Source: Cellulomonas sp. Leaf334 (GTDB taxonomy: Bacteria > Actinomycetota > Actinomycetes > Actinomycetales > Cellulomonadaceae). Taken from it: a stretch of 64,000 nt of DNA. Positions 56,350-64,000 of the stretch are shown one piece after another. Positions within the stretch are counted from its first letter, which is position 1. Each line of letters begins with the position of its first letter. The stretch lies in contig NZ_LMOO01000005.1 in NCBI RefSeq assembly GCF_001424195.1, positions 858,828 through 922,827 on the forward strand. Direction: 5' to 3'. The notes under the pieces were generated by a model. That model was not told the origin of the DNA, ran no database searches, and saw only the letters and a list, made by a program, of their open reading frames with translations. Made by a program: the position numbers and the translations under genes.

Positions 56350-58683
56350 TCAGGTGCGGGCCAGCAGGAGCTCGCCGACGGCCGTGGACAGCGGGCTGTC
56401 CAGGTCGAGGGACTGCAGGTGGCTGATCCGGACCGACAGGGGGGCGTCCGACGTGGCGATCTGGTGGATGCGTGACTTGAGGTCGTAGCCGATCTGGGCG
56501 CGGTCCAGCAGCGTGAAGAGGCGGCCGGCCACGTCGTTCGCGATCGGCTGGGCGTCCGGGCCCAGGTGGACCGTGAGCGAGCTGCCGACCGGGACGTCGT
56601 CGACGGTGACCGAGACGCGGTCGTCGCCGCGCACGACGCGGCTCGCGTACCCCGGCACCTCCGGTGAGCCGTCGGACGCCAGGAACGTCACGGTCCACGT
56701 GCGGGTGGCGGGCAGGCAGTCGACGGCCCCCTCGGCGGGATGCACCGTGAAGGCACCGTCGGAGTACGTGAGCGTCGTGCGGGCCACCCCGTCGTCGGTG
56801 CCGTCGTCCTCGACCAGCGTGAACGACCCGTCGGCACCGACGACGACGAGGACCTCCAGCGACGCCGGGTTCACGGGGTCGTTGCCCGGGACCGCGGCGC
56901 CGTCGAGCGGGACGATCGCGCCGGCGGCGGCGAGGACGGGGATGCTGGCCAGGTCACGGTGCAGCAGGACCTCGCGGCCGCCGTCGTAGACGACGCCGGT
57001 GAACACGTCGACCCACGTTCCTGCGGGCAGCCAGGCGCGGACGGAGGCCAGCCGGGTGTGCCGGTCGGTGGGGGACGTCAGGGGCGCCACCAGCAGCTGG
57101 TCGCCGAACAGGAACTGGTTCGGCTGGTCGTATGCCTCGGGGGCGTCGGGCCACTGGTGGTACAGCGGCTCCACCAGCGGCCGACCCGCGGCCGCGCGGT
57201 GGTTCATCGTGTGCAGGTACGGGACCAGGCGGTGCCGCAGGCGCAGGTGCTCGGTCATGACCGCCTGCGCGGCGGGCTCGAACGTCCACGGCTCCTTCGT
57301 CGTGAACGGGTTGGCGCCCGAGTGCAGCCGCAGGATCGGGGAGAACACCCCGAGCTGGACCCAGCGGGTGGCCAGCTCGTCGTCCTTGCCGCCGAACATG
57401 TGGCCGCCGACGTCGTGGCTCCACCAGCCGTAGCCGATGTTCGACGCGGTGGCCGTGAAGTACGGCTGGAACGCCAGGGACGCCCACGAGATGACGGTGT
57501 CACCGCTGAACCCGACGGGGTAGCGGTGGCTGCCAGGACCGGCGTAGCGGGAGAACGTCAGCGGCCGACGGCCGTCGCGCGCGCTGTCGAGGAAGTGGAA
57601 GTGGTTGAGCATCCACAGCGGGTCGATGCCGGCCACGCGCGAGTGCGGGCCGGACTGCCAGTCGAGCCACCAGAAGTCCACGCCGTCGGCCTCCAGGCCG
57701 CGGTGCAGGACGTCGAAGTAGGCGTCGAGGAACGCGCGGTCGGTGACGTCGAACGGGATGGGGTCTCCGTCCTGCGTCCCGAGCGCCGCAGCCATCGCGG
57801 GGTAGGCGTCCTCGTGCGGGCGGACGCCGTCGGCGGGGTGCACGTTGAGCGTCACGCGCAGACCGCGCTCGTGCACGGACGCCAGGAACGCCGCCGGGTC
57901 GGGGAACAGGGACCGGTTCCACGTGTAGCCGGTCCAGCCGCTGCCGAGGGCGGGGTCGACGTCGGTGACGTGCCAGTCCATGTCGATCACGGCGACGGAG
58001 AACGGGATCCCCTCGTCGTCGAACCGGTCCAGCAGCGCCGCGTAGGTGTCGGAGGTGTACCGGTGGAACCGGCTCCACCAGTTGCCGAGCGCGAACCGGG
58101 GGAGCAGGGGGGTCCGGCCGGACACCGCGTAGAACGCCTGGAGCGCGTCGCGGTGGTCGTGCCCGTACGCGAACACGTAGAGGTCGGTGCGGGACCCGTC
58201 GCGCGGGGCCACCCAGCCGTCGTCGAGGAGCATCGACCGGGAGTCGTCGAGGACCGCGAAGCCCTGCCGGGAGACGATGCCGGGCTCCAGCGGGATGGCG
58301 CCGTCGGCCAGGTCGAGGGTGCGTGCCGTCCCGCCCAGGTCGGACGGTTCCTCGCCGAACCGCCACACCGAGTGGTACGAGCTGACGCCACCCAGCACGG
58401 AGACGCTCAGGCCGCTGGTGCTGAACGGTCGGCGGTCGTAGACGAGGTGGAACCGGGCGGTGCGGACCTCGACGTGGGTGTCGGTCTCGACCACCCGGAA
58501 GTCCGGCACGGGCAGGTCCCGGTGCAGGGCGAACGTCGACGCGCGGTCCTCGAAGACACCGTCCGACGAGTGCTCCAGCCGGACCAGGCCGTCGGTGAGC
58601 ACCGTGATCCGGTACGTCGGTCCGACGACGACCGCGCGCGGGTCGGCGACGGGGCGGGAGGGCAGGGGCTGGCGGGACGTCAT
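56350..58683 (-). CDS. Glycoside hydrolase family 31 (alpha-glucosidase/alpha-xylosidase type)
   Basis: A 777-residue intracellular glycosidase without signal peptide. The catalytic nucleophile is D341 in DFWWLDWQSGP and the acid/base D395 in GFSGDTVISW; ALGNWWSRFHRY and VAVIDMDWHVTD are the usual barrel motifs. N-terminal galactose-mutarotase-like domain, barrel, and C-terminal beta domains are in the normal order. The last 80 residues form an extra C-terminal segment. Substrate (alpha-glucan or alpha-xyloside) cannot be told. ATG seven bases after GACACT on the minus strand. Confidence 0.93.
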   Translation of the reverse strand: MTSRQPLPSRPVADPRAVVVGPTYRITVLTDGLVRLEHSSDGVFEDRASTFALHRDLPVPDFRVVETDTHVEVRTARFHLVYDRRPFSTSGLSVSVLGGVSSYHSVWRFGEEPSDLGGTARTLDLADGAIPLEPGIVSRQGFAVLDDSRSMLLDDGWVAPRDGSRTDLYVFAYGHDHRDALQAFYAVSGRTPLLPRFALGNWWSRFHRYTSDTYAALLDRFDDEGIPFSVAVIDMDWHVTDVDPALGSGWTGYTWNRSLFPDPAAFLASVHERGLRVTLNVHPADGVRPHEDAYPAMAAALGTQDGDPIPFDVTDRAFLDAYFDVLHRGLEADGVDFWWLDWQSGPHSRVAGIDPLWMLNHFHFLDSARDGRRPLTFSRYAGPGSHRYPVGFSGDTVISWASLAFQPYFTATASNIGYGWWSHDVGGHMFGGKDDELATRWVQLGVFSPILRLHSGANPFTTKEPWTFEPAAQAVMTEHLRLRHRLVPYLHTMNHRAAAGRPLVEPLYHQWPDAPEAYDQPNQFLFGDQLLVAPLTSPTDRHTRLASVRAWLPAGTWVDVFTGVVYDGGREVLLHRDLASIPVLAAAGAIVPLDGAAVPGNDPVNPASLEVLVVVGADGSFTLVEDDGTDDGVARTTLTYSDGAFTVHPAEGAVDCLPATRTWTVTFLASDGSPEVPGYASRVVRGDDRVSVTVDDVPVGSSLTVHLGPDAQPIANDVAGRLFTLLDRAQIGYDLKSRIHQIATSDAPLSVRISHLQSLDLDSPLSTAVGELLLART

Positions 58684-58713
58684 GCGACCCAGTGTCCCCC
58701 GGCCCGACGGGTG

Positions 58714-60669
58714 TCAGTCGATCGTGAACTCGGCGACGACGGGGCGGTGGTCCGAGTAGGGCGTGATCGAGACGGACGTCGTGCTGAACGTCACGCCCTG
58801 CCCGAACACCCAGTCGATCTTGTGCTCCGGGTCGCCCGCCGGTGAGGTGAGCAGCTCCGACTCCGACGGCACCCAGCCGGCGGCCTCCAGCAGCTCGATC
58901 TCCCGCCAGCCCGGCTCCGCGTTGAAGTCGCCCGCCAGGAGTGCGGGTGGCGTCACCGGCTCCGCCTGCGCCAGGGCTTCCAGCTGGTCCAGCCGGGTCG
59001 GCGTGTTCGACTCGCGGTGCTGGGTGTGGATCGACGTCACGCGCAGGGGTGTGCCGTCGGCGGTGGTGAGAGTGGTCGACAGTGCGGACCGGCTCTGCGG
59101 GCCGGCACCGTACGGCAGGGCGTGGACGACGACGTCGGTCAGCTCGGAGCGAGCCAGGACCGCGTTCCCGAACTGGTGGTCGGCCGCAGGCGCGAAGTGG
59201 ATCGTCATGTCGAGGCGGTGCGCCAGCCACGTGGCCATGTCGGACCCGCCGCCGAACACCCAGCCGCGCTGGACCTCCTGCAACGTGACGACGTCGGGGT
59301 CCTCCGCCTCGATGGTCGCGGCGATGCCCTCCAGGTCCACGGCGGTCAGCGGCGAGACGCCGTAGTGGAGGTTCCAGTCGACCAGCGTCAAGGGCTCGTC
59401 GGCGGCGCGCTCCGGCACGTCGGACCCGGTGGTGCTCGTCGTCGACGGCACCAGGCCGACCACCGCGAGGACGACCGCGGGCAGGATCAGCAGCCGGACG
59501 GAGCTCGTGCGTGCGGGCAGACGGTCGGGGCTGGTGATCGCCGGGACGGCCCCGGGCGTGCGGCGGCGCAGGCCGGACAGCGCCAGGCCGAGCGCAGCCA
59601 GGACCATCACCCAGACGTTGTCGACGGGCAGCGGGACGTCGTAGTCGAGCATGTAGAGCAGCAGCGGGCCGATGGTGCCGAGCCCGACGACGACCGTCGC
59701 AGCCCCCGTGCGAGGGATCCCGCGCGGAGCGGGTCGGTGGGCGCTGAGCGCCGCGGAGAGCACGATCCCGAGCGTGAGCTGGAGGACGACCACCGCAGCC
59801 AGCGCCGCGATCCCCGTGAGCCACAGCGCGCACGCCACCCCGGCGACGAGCAGCACCGCGGCGGCCACGCGCACCCCACCCGGCCACGGGTCGGGTCGCA
59901 GCAGGGTCCAGGCACCGAGGGCGTTCGCGACGACGACGACGAGCCCCGCCCACCCGAGCGCGACCCCGGACTGCGACGCCACGAACGCCGGGTTCGCGAC
60001 GATCATCGCGGCGAGCGCCAGGAACAGCCCGAGCACCCACAGCCGCCGCGGACGACCGGTCGCCTCCGCCGACGACGCGGCCGTGAACGCGACGAGCCCG
60101 CGCGCGGTCACGACGACGCCGACGGCGAGCACGACGGCGACCACCCAGCCGGTCCAGCCGTCGCGCCACACCGCGTCCCACGTCCCCAGCACCAGCTGGA
60201 GCCCGACGGACAGGCCGCAGCCGATCACCAGCCCGATGGCCGCCTGCCGGCCACCGGCGGGGCGTCCCGCGACGAACGCGACCGCCAGGGTCAGCACCCC
60301 CACGGCCACGGCGACGGCGACCAGCCCGACGACGAACAGCGCCCCGCCGTCGAGGGCCTGCACCACGAGGCGCAGCACCCCGAGCACGCCCGCGCCGACG
60401 AGCAGCGTGCGGGCGTCCGGGGTGCCCGACGTCCGCCCCACGACGAGCAGCAGGAGCGCCGCCACCAGGCCGGCCGACGCGTAGGTGCCCAGCGCCGTGA
60501 GCGCCGCCTCGACGACCCCGGCGGCGAACGCCCGGTCCAGCAGCGGGCCGCTCGCACGGATCATCTCGACGCACATCACCGTCAGCAGCGCGACGAGCCA
60601 CACCCGCGTCGGGGTGCCGGCGTCGGGGGGCGTCCGGACGGCAGGGTCGGCGGGCGGGGTGGACGTCAC
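58714..60669 (-). CDS. Membrane protein with endonuclease/exonuclease/phosphatase domain
   Basis: A 651-residue protein. Residues 1-410 hold about 11 membrane helices; the C-terminal 230 residues are an EEP-fold hydrolase domain with TLVDWNLHYG, VVTLQEVQ, LLAGDFNAEPG and YSDHRPVVAEF (the metal and catalytic Asp/Asn/His residues). Such proteins hydrolyse phosphodiesters in lipid or nucleotide substrates. GTG start is seven bases after TAATCT, the best -10 match in the window. Confidence 0.85.
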   Translation of the reverse strand: MTSTPPADPAVRTPPDAGTPTRVWLVALLTVMCVEMIRASGPLLDRAFAAGVVEAALTALGTYASAGLVAALLLLVVGRTSGTPDARTLLVGAGVLGVLRLVVQALDGGALFVVGLVAVAVAVGVLTLAVAFVAGRPAGGRQAAIGLVIGCGLSVGLQLVLGTWDAVWRDGWTGWVVAVVLAVGVVVTARGLVAFTAASSAEATGRPRRLWVLGLFLALAAMIVANPAFVASQSGVALGWAGLVVVVANALGAWTLLRPDPWPGGVRVAAAVLLVAGVACALWLTGIAALAAVVVLQLTLGIVLSAALSAHRPAPRGIPRTGAATVVVGLGTIGPLLLYMLDYDVPLPVDNVWVMVLAALGLALSGLRRRTPGAVPAITSPDRLPARTSSVRLLILPAVVLAVVGLVPSTTSTTGSDVPERAADEPLTLVDWNLHYGVSPLTAVDLEGIAATIEAEDPDVVTLQEVQRGWVFGGGSDMATWLAHRLDMTIHFAPAADHQFGNAVLARSELTDVVVHALPYGAGPQSRSALSTTLTTADGTPLRVTSIHTQHRESNTPTRLDQLEALAQAEPVTPPALLAGDFNAEPGWREIELLEAAGWVPSESELLTSPAGDPEHKIDWVFGQGVTFSTTSVSITPYSDHRPVVAEFTID

Positions 60670-60726
60670 GCGCGCGAGATTACCCCGGCGGGTGCAGGTC
60701 GGTGCCCGCGGGCGGCCGGCCGTCGG

Positions 60727-61233
60727 TCAGGATCCCCCGAGTGCCACGAGCCGGTCGCGCAGCCGGGGCCAGGCGACGGCGAACGCGGGGAGCAGGGGCA
60801 GGTCCGCCACCTCGTCGAGCGGCACCCACCGCAGCTCCACGCTCTCGGCGTCGGTGACCGTCGGGTGGACCGGTCCGATCTCGTCGGCGATCACGGTCGT
60901 GTAGGACCAGTCGTCGTGCTGCAGGACCCGTGACTCGCGCAGGCGGACGCTCACGCCGTCGATCCCCGCCTCCTCCTCGGCCTCGCGCAGCGCCGCGTGC
61001 TCCGGCGACTCGCCCGGCATCCGCGCACCGCCGGGCACACCCCACGTCCCGCCCTGGTCGCTCCAGAGCGCCCGGTGCTGCAGGACCACGGCGACCGGGG
61101 TGCCGTCGGCGTCGCGACGCACGAGGAGCAGCCCTGCGGCCCCGTGCAGCCCCCAGTGCCGACGCCCGCACGCGCACTCCACCCAGCCGTCGCCGGGCTG
61201 GCGTTCGCGGTGGACCGGTGGCGCGTCGCTCAC
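60727..61233 (-). CDS. Nudix hydrolase
   Basis: A 168-residue protein with a complete Nudix box: GGARMPGESPEHAALREAEEEAGI. The N-terminus has VECACGRRHWGLHGAAGLLL, a short Cys-containing element before the fold. Substrate unknown. GTG starts seven bases after the stop of the biotin carboxylase gene, so both are probably in one operon. Confidence 0.88.
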   Translation of the reverse strand: MSDAPPVHRERQPGDGWVECACGRRHWGLHGAAGLLLVRRDADGTPVAVVLQHRALWSDQGGTWGVPGGARMPGESPEHAALREAEEEAGIDGVSVRLRESRVLQHDDWSYTTVIADEIGPVHPTVTDAESVELRWVPLDEVADLPLLPAFAVAWPRLRDRLVALGGS

Positions 61234-61240
61234 GCCCGGA

Positions 61241-63043
61241 TCAGCCGACGATCTCGCAGATGGCCGTGCCGGCGCTCACGCTGGAACCCACGCCCGCGGA
61301 CAGCGCGGTCACGGTGCCGGCGCGGTGCGCCACGAGCGGCTGCTCCATCTTCATGGCCTCCAGCACGACCACGAGGTCACCCTCGGCCACGGTCGCGCCC
61401 TCGGCGACGGCGACCTTGACGATCGTGCCCTGCATCGGGGAGCTCAACGTGGTGCCGTTCCCGCTGCTCGCGGCGCGCGCCACGCGGCGGACGGGCCGGC
61501 GGGCGGACGGCCCGGACGAGCCGCGACCGGCGCTGCCGGGTCCACGGCCGAGCCCGGCGAGCGCGGCGGGCAGGACGACCTCGAGCCGCTTGCCGCCGAC
61601 CTCGACGACGACGCGCTCCAGCGCGGCCGGCTCGTCGTCCTCGTCCTGCGCCGACTCGGGTGCGGCGCTGAGCGCGGCGACCGCGTCGGCGAACTCCGTC
61701 TCGATCCAGCGCGTGTGCACGGAGAACGGCTGGGCGGGGTCGGTCGGGGCGAACGCCTCGGCGTCGAGCACCGCGCGGTGGAACGGGACGACCGTCGGGA
61801 TGCCGACGACCTCGAGCTCGGCCAGGGCGCGACGGGCCCGTGCGAGCGCCTGCGGCCGGTCGGCGCCCGTGACGATCACCTTGGCGATCATCGAGTCGAA
61901 CAGGCCCGAGACGCTGTCGCCCTCGACCACGCCGGAGTCGACCCGGACGCCGGGGCCCGACGGGAACCGCAGCCGCGTGATCCGGCCGGGGGCGGGAAGG
62001 AAGCCCTTGCCCGGGTCCTCGCCGTTGATGCGGAACTCGATCGAGTGGCCGCGGGACTCCACGTGGTCGTAGCCGAGCGGCTCGCCCGACGCGATGCGCA
62101 GCTGCTCACGGACCAGGTCGACGCCGCTGATCTCCTCGGTGACCGGGTGCTCGACCTGCAGCCGCGTGTTGACCTCGAGGAACGAGATGATGCCGTCGGC
62201 GGAGACCAGGAACTCGCAGGTCCCCGCCCCGACGTACCCGGCCTCGCGCAGGATCGCCTTCGACGACTCCACCAGCTGGGTGTTCTGCGCGTCGGTGAGG
62301 AACGGTGCGGGCGCCTCCTCGACCAGCTTCTGGTGCCTGCGCTGCAACGAGCAGTCGCGGGTGGAGACGACGACGACCGTGCCGTGCTGGTCCGCCAGGC
62401 ACTGCGTCTCGACGTGCCGCGGACGGTCGAGGTACCGCTCGACGAAGCACTCGCCGCGCCCGAACGCCGCCACGGCCTCCCGGGTGGCCGACTCGAACAT
62501 CTCGTCGATCTCGCTCGACTCGCGGGCCACCTTCAGGCCACGACCGCCGCCGCCGAACGCCGCCTTGATCGCGACCGGCAGGCCGTGCTCCGCGACGAAC
62601 GCGTGGATCTCCTCGACGCCCTGCACGGGGTCGGGCGTCCCGGCGACGAGCGGTGCGCCGGCCCGCTGCGCGATGTGACGTGCGCTGACCTTGTCCCCGA
62701 GGGCGTCGATCGCGGCCGGCGGGGGACCGATCCAGATCAGGCCCGCGTCGAGGACGGCCTGCGCGAAGCCGGCGTTCTCGGCGAGGAAGCCGTAGCCGGG
62801 GTGCACGGCGTCGGCCCCGGAGCGGCGCGCGACGTCGAGCAGCTTGGCGATGTCGAGGTACGTCTCGGCCGCACGGGCTCCGTTGAGGGCGAACGCCTCG
62901 TCGGCGACGCGCACGTGCAGGGCCTCCCGGTCGGTGTCGGCGTACACGGCGACGGAGGCGATCCGGGCGTCGCGACAGGCACGGGCGATGCGGACGGCGA
63001 TCTCACCGCGGTTGGCGATGAGGACCTTGGAGATAGCGGGCAC
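61241..63043 (-). CDS. accA3: Acyl-CoA carboxylase alpha subunit (biotin carboxylase plus BCCP)
   Basis: A 600-residue subunit. Biotin carboxylase domain: [30 protein letters not shown] (ATP), [14 protein letters not shown]. After a flexible Gly/Ser/Arg linker, the biotinyl domain has EAMKM with biotinylated K565. It carboxylates biotin for acetyl- or propionyl-CoA carboxylase with a separate beta subunit. GTG start five bases after TACGGT, leaderless. Confidence 0.94.
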   Translation of the reverse strand: MPAISKVLIANRGEIAVRIARACRDARIASVAVYADTDREALHVRVADEAFALNGARAAETYLDIAKLLDVARRSGADAVHPGYGFLAENAGFAQAVLDAGLIWIGPPPAAIDALGDKVSARHIAQRAGAPLVAGTPDPVQGVEEIHAFVAEHGLPVAIKAAFGGGGRGLKVARESSEIDEMFESATREAVAAFGRGECFVERYLDRPRHVETQCLADQHGTVVVVSTRDCSLQRRHQKLVEEAPAPFLTDAQNTQLVESSKAILREAGYVGAGTCEFLVSADGIISFLEVNTRLQVEHPVTEEISGVDLVREQLRIASGEPLGYDHVESRGHSIEFRINGEDPGKGFLPAPGRITRLRFPSGPGVRVDSGVVEGDSVSGLFDSMIAKVIVTGADRPQALARARRALAELEVVGIPTVVPFHRAVLDAEAFAPTDPAQPFSVHTRWIETEFADAVAALSAAPESAQDEDDEPAALERVVVEVGGKRLEVVLPAALAGLGRGPGSAGRGSSGPSARRPVRRVARAASSGNGTTLSSPMQGTIVKVAVAEGATVAEGDLVVVLEAMKMEQPLVAHRAGTVTALSAGVGSSVSAGTAICEIVG

Positions 63044-63209
63044 GGCTCACCGTAACGCCCTCGGCGATCCGCACCGACGCGCGCGCGGCGTGCCCGGGCA
63101 AGACTGTCGATCCGGCCAAGGTCGTCGGGGGCTCCTTGTAGGGATCCTCAGGCGATCGGCCTGTGCGGCCCTCTCTGCCGCGAGGCGGTTGTCCGGTCAC
63201 CACAACAGA

Positions 63210-63241
63210 ACGAGCCCGGCCCCCTGAGGGACCGGGCTCGT
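63210..63241 (-). terminator. Terminator after the small membrane protein gene
   Basis: A ten-base perfect stem, ACGAGCCCGG with CCGGGCTCGT, extended inward by CCC/GGG around a short loop. On the minus strand it is followed by TCTGTTGTGG, T-rich for this genome. Confidence 0.8.
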
Positions 63242-63251
63242 GCGGCCTGCG

Positions 63252-63731
63252 TCAGACGCTCGCGAGACGGTTCTGGTCGGCCGGTGCGGGAAGGACCGGC
63301 TCCACGGGAGCGAGGCGCCGCAGGGCGAAGCCGACGAGGGCGAAGACCGCGCCGATGCCCACGACGAGGGCCGCGACACCGAAGGCGACGACCGACGTGA
63401 ACAGCGAGGCCCGCAGGAAGGAGCCGTTCATCGCGACGGCGCGCAGCGGGTCCTCCTTGTCGAGCTCGGCGTACGTCTTGCCGCCCGTCGCGTCGAGGGC
63501 GTGGTGGTTGATGATGTCCGCCTGCGCGAACGCCTCCCACGGTGTGTCGACGGTCTGGCCGCCGAACGCGGCGGCGTCGTCGGAGACCGTGATGTTCTCG
63601 GCGGCGAGGTGGGACGAGACGGCGCTCCAGGTGACGCCTCCCGCGATGATGAACACGGCCCCGGCGATGATCGCCAGAAGGCCGGAGATGCGGACGAAGC
63701 GGTTGCTCGGTGCTACCGGCTGAAGAGACAT
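63252..63731 (-). CDS. Small membrane protein (two helices), often misannotated LigA
   Basis: A 159-residue protein with helices at about 16-35 (GLLAIIAGAVFIIAGGV) and 115-140 (VVAFGVAALVVGIGAVFALVG) and an outer loop with VDTPWEAFAQADIINHHAL. The type is widespread in actinobacteria and is mislabelled aromatic ring-opening dioxygenase in databases. No enzyme motif seen. ATG has GAGGACT upstream. Confidence 0.8.
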   Translation of the reverse strand: MSLQPVAPSNRFVRISGLLAIIAGAVFIIAGGVTWSAVSSHLAAENITVSDDAAAFGGQTVDTPWEAFAQADIINHHALDATGGKTYAELDKEDPLRAVAMNGSFLRASLFTSVVAFGVAALVVGIGAVFALVGFALRRLAPVEPVLPAPADQNRLASV

Positions 63732-63852
63732 GGTGGAGTCCTCGGGTGCCCAGAGCGGGCCCGGCCAACCCGGGCTCCGATGGGCCTCTCGGGCTGGCCC
63801 ACGACTCGATCGTCGCCTGCGGACCAGGTGCCCCGTTAGGGACCTTGGTCAC

Positions 63853-64000
63853 TCAGCGCCACAGGTCCGGGATGCTCACGCCGACCTCGCCGAGGAGCTC
63901 GCGCAGCAGCGGCAGGCTCAGGCCGACGACCCCGTGGTGGTCGCCCTCGATCCGCTCGACGAACGGGCCGCCGAGGCCGTCGATCGTGAACGCGCCCGCC
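63853..64000 (-). CDS. maf: Maf-family nucleotide pyrophosphatase, C-terminal part
   Basis: The last 48 residues of a gene that continues past the window: AGAFTIDGLGGPFVERIEGDHHGVVGLSL then LPLLRELLGEVG. The G-AF-IDG-G--FV--I-GD---VVGL pattern is the C-terminal end of Maf proteins, which hydrolyse non-canonical nucleoside triphosphates. In M. tuberculosis a maf gene is likewise near accA3. Confidence 0.85.
   Translation of the reverse strand, partial: AGAFTIDGLGGPFVERIEGDHHGVVGLSLPLLRELLGEVGVSIPDLWR

Overview
The window is 64 kb of very GC-rich actinobacterial chromosome. Coding density is close to complete, many starts are GTG, and neighbouring genes often overlap by four bases. A family 2 cellulose-binding module, a GH31 glycosidase and a secreted polyester-type hydrolase fit a Cellulomonas-like soil actinomycete (inference from gene content). 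I saw no tRNA, rRNA, CRISPR array, insertion sequence or prophage gene. No gene-free gap exceeds 300 bases; the longest are 15378-15660, 44018-44242 and 63044-63251.

Layout. 1-3050: end of a VanW-domain protein with an acidic, repeat-coded N-terminal region that carries a frameshift. 3051-9348: small SH3-like protein, ferredoxin, DapC, citrate synthase, a lysozyme-fold membrane protein, DapD and DapE (succinylase branch of lysine/diaminopimelate synthesis). 9396-14353: LOG-family protein, FolP2-type protein, mannosyltransferase-like membrane protein, DUF3117 protein, leucyl aminopeptidase. 14493-15377: cutinase/PET-hydrolase homologue behind a perfect 18-base palindrome. 15661-20098: methyltransferase, ECF sigma factor, anti-sigma factor, HtrA protease and TatB, the same order as the sigE locus of Mycobacterium tuberculosis. 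20170-24692: TrpS, RNA 2',3'-phosphodiesterase-like protein, two tandem YihY/BrkB proteins, a kinase-like protein. 24783-28310: sdhCDAB. 28463-30841: mannose-1-phosphate guanylyltransferase and an M20D amidohydrolase.

31050-54757 is mainly a nucleoside salvage region: BMP lipoprotein, ABC ATPase and two permeases, cytidine deaminase, thymidine phosphorylase and adenosine deaminase on the plus strand; then, on the minus strand, a SorC-type regulator, DeoC and two aldehyde dehydrogenase-like proteins, with a phosphohexomutase-family protein and purine nucleoside phosphorylase further on. Together they can import nucleosides, split them, and carry deoxyribose phosphate to glyceraldehyde-3-phosphate and acetaldehyde. 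Inserted here are a secreted CBM2 protein of unusual architecture and a nasC-nirB-nirD nitrate assimilation operon with a GlnR-like site. 54812-64000: LpdA-type flavoprotein, GH31 glycosidase, membrane endonuclease/phosphatase-fold protein, Nudix hydrolase, biotin-carboxylase/BCCP subunit, a small membrane protein, and the end of a Maf-like gene.

Regulation visible in the DNA: CRP/GlxR-like sites before citrate synthase and before sdhC, a candidate autoregulatory sigma promoter before the sigE-like gene, a palindromic operator on the hydrolase promoter, a palindrome before the deo operon, and GlnR-like half-sites at 11-base steps before nasC. At least 18 genes have a -10-like hexamer only 5 to 8 bases before the start codon, which implies mostly leaderless mRNAs. 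All functions are from motif and family recognition by eye; no database search was run.
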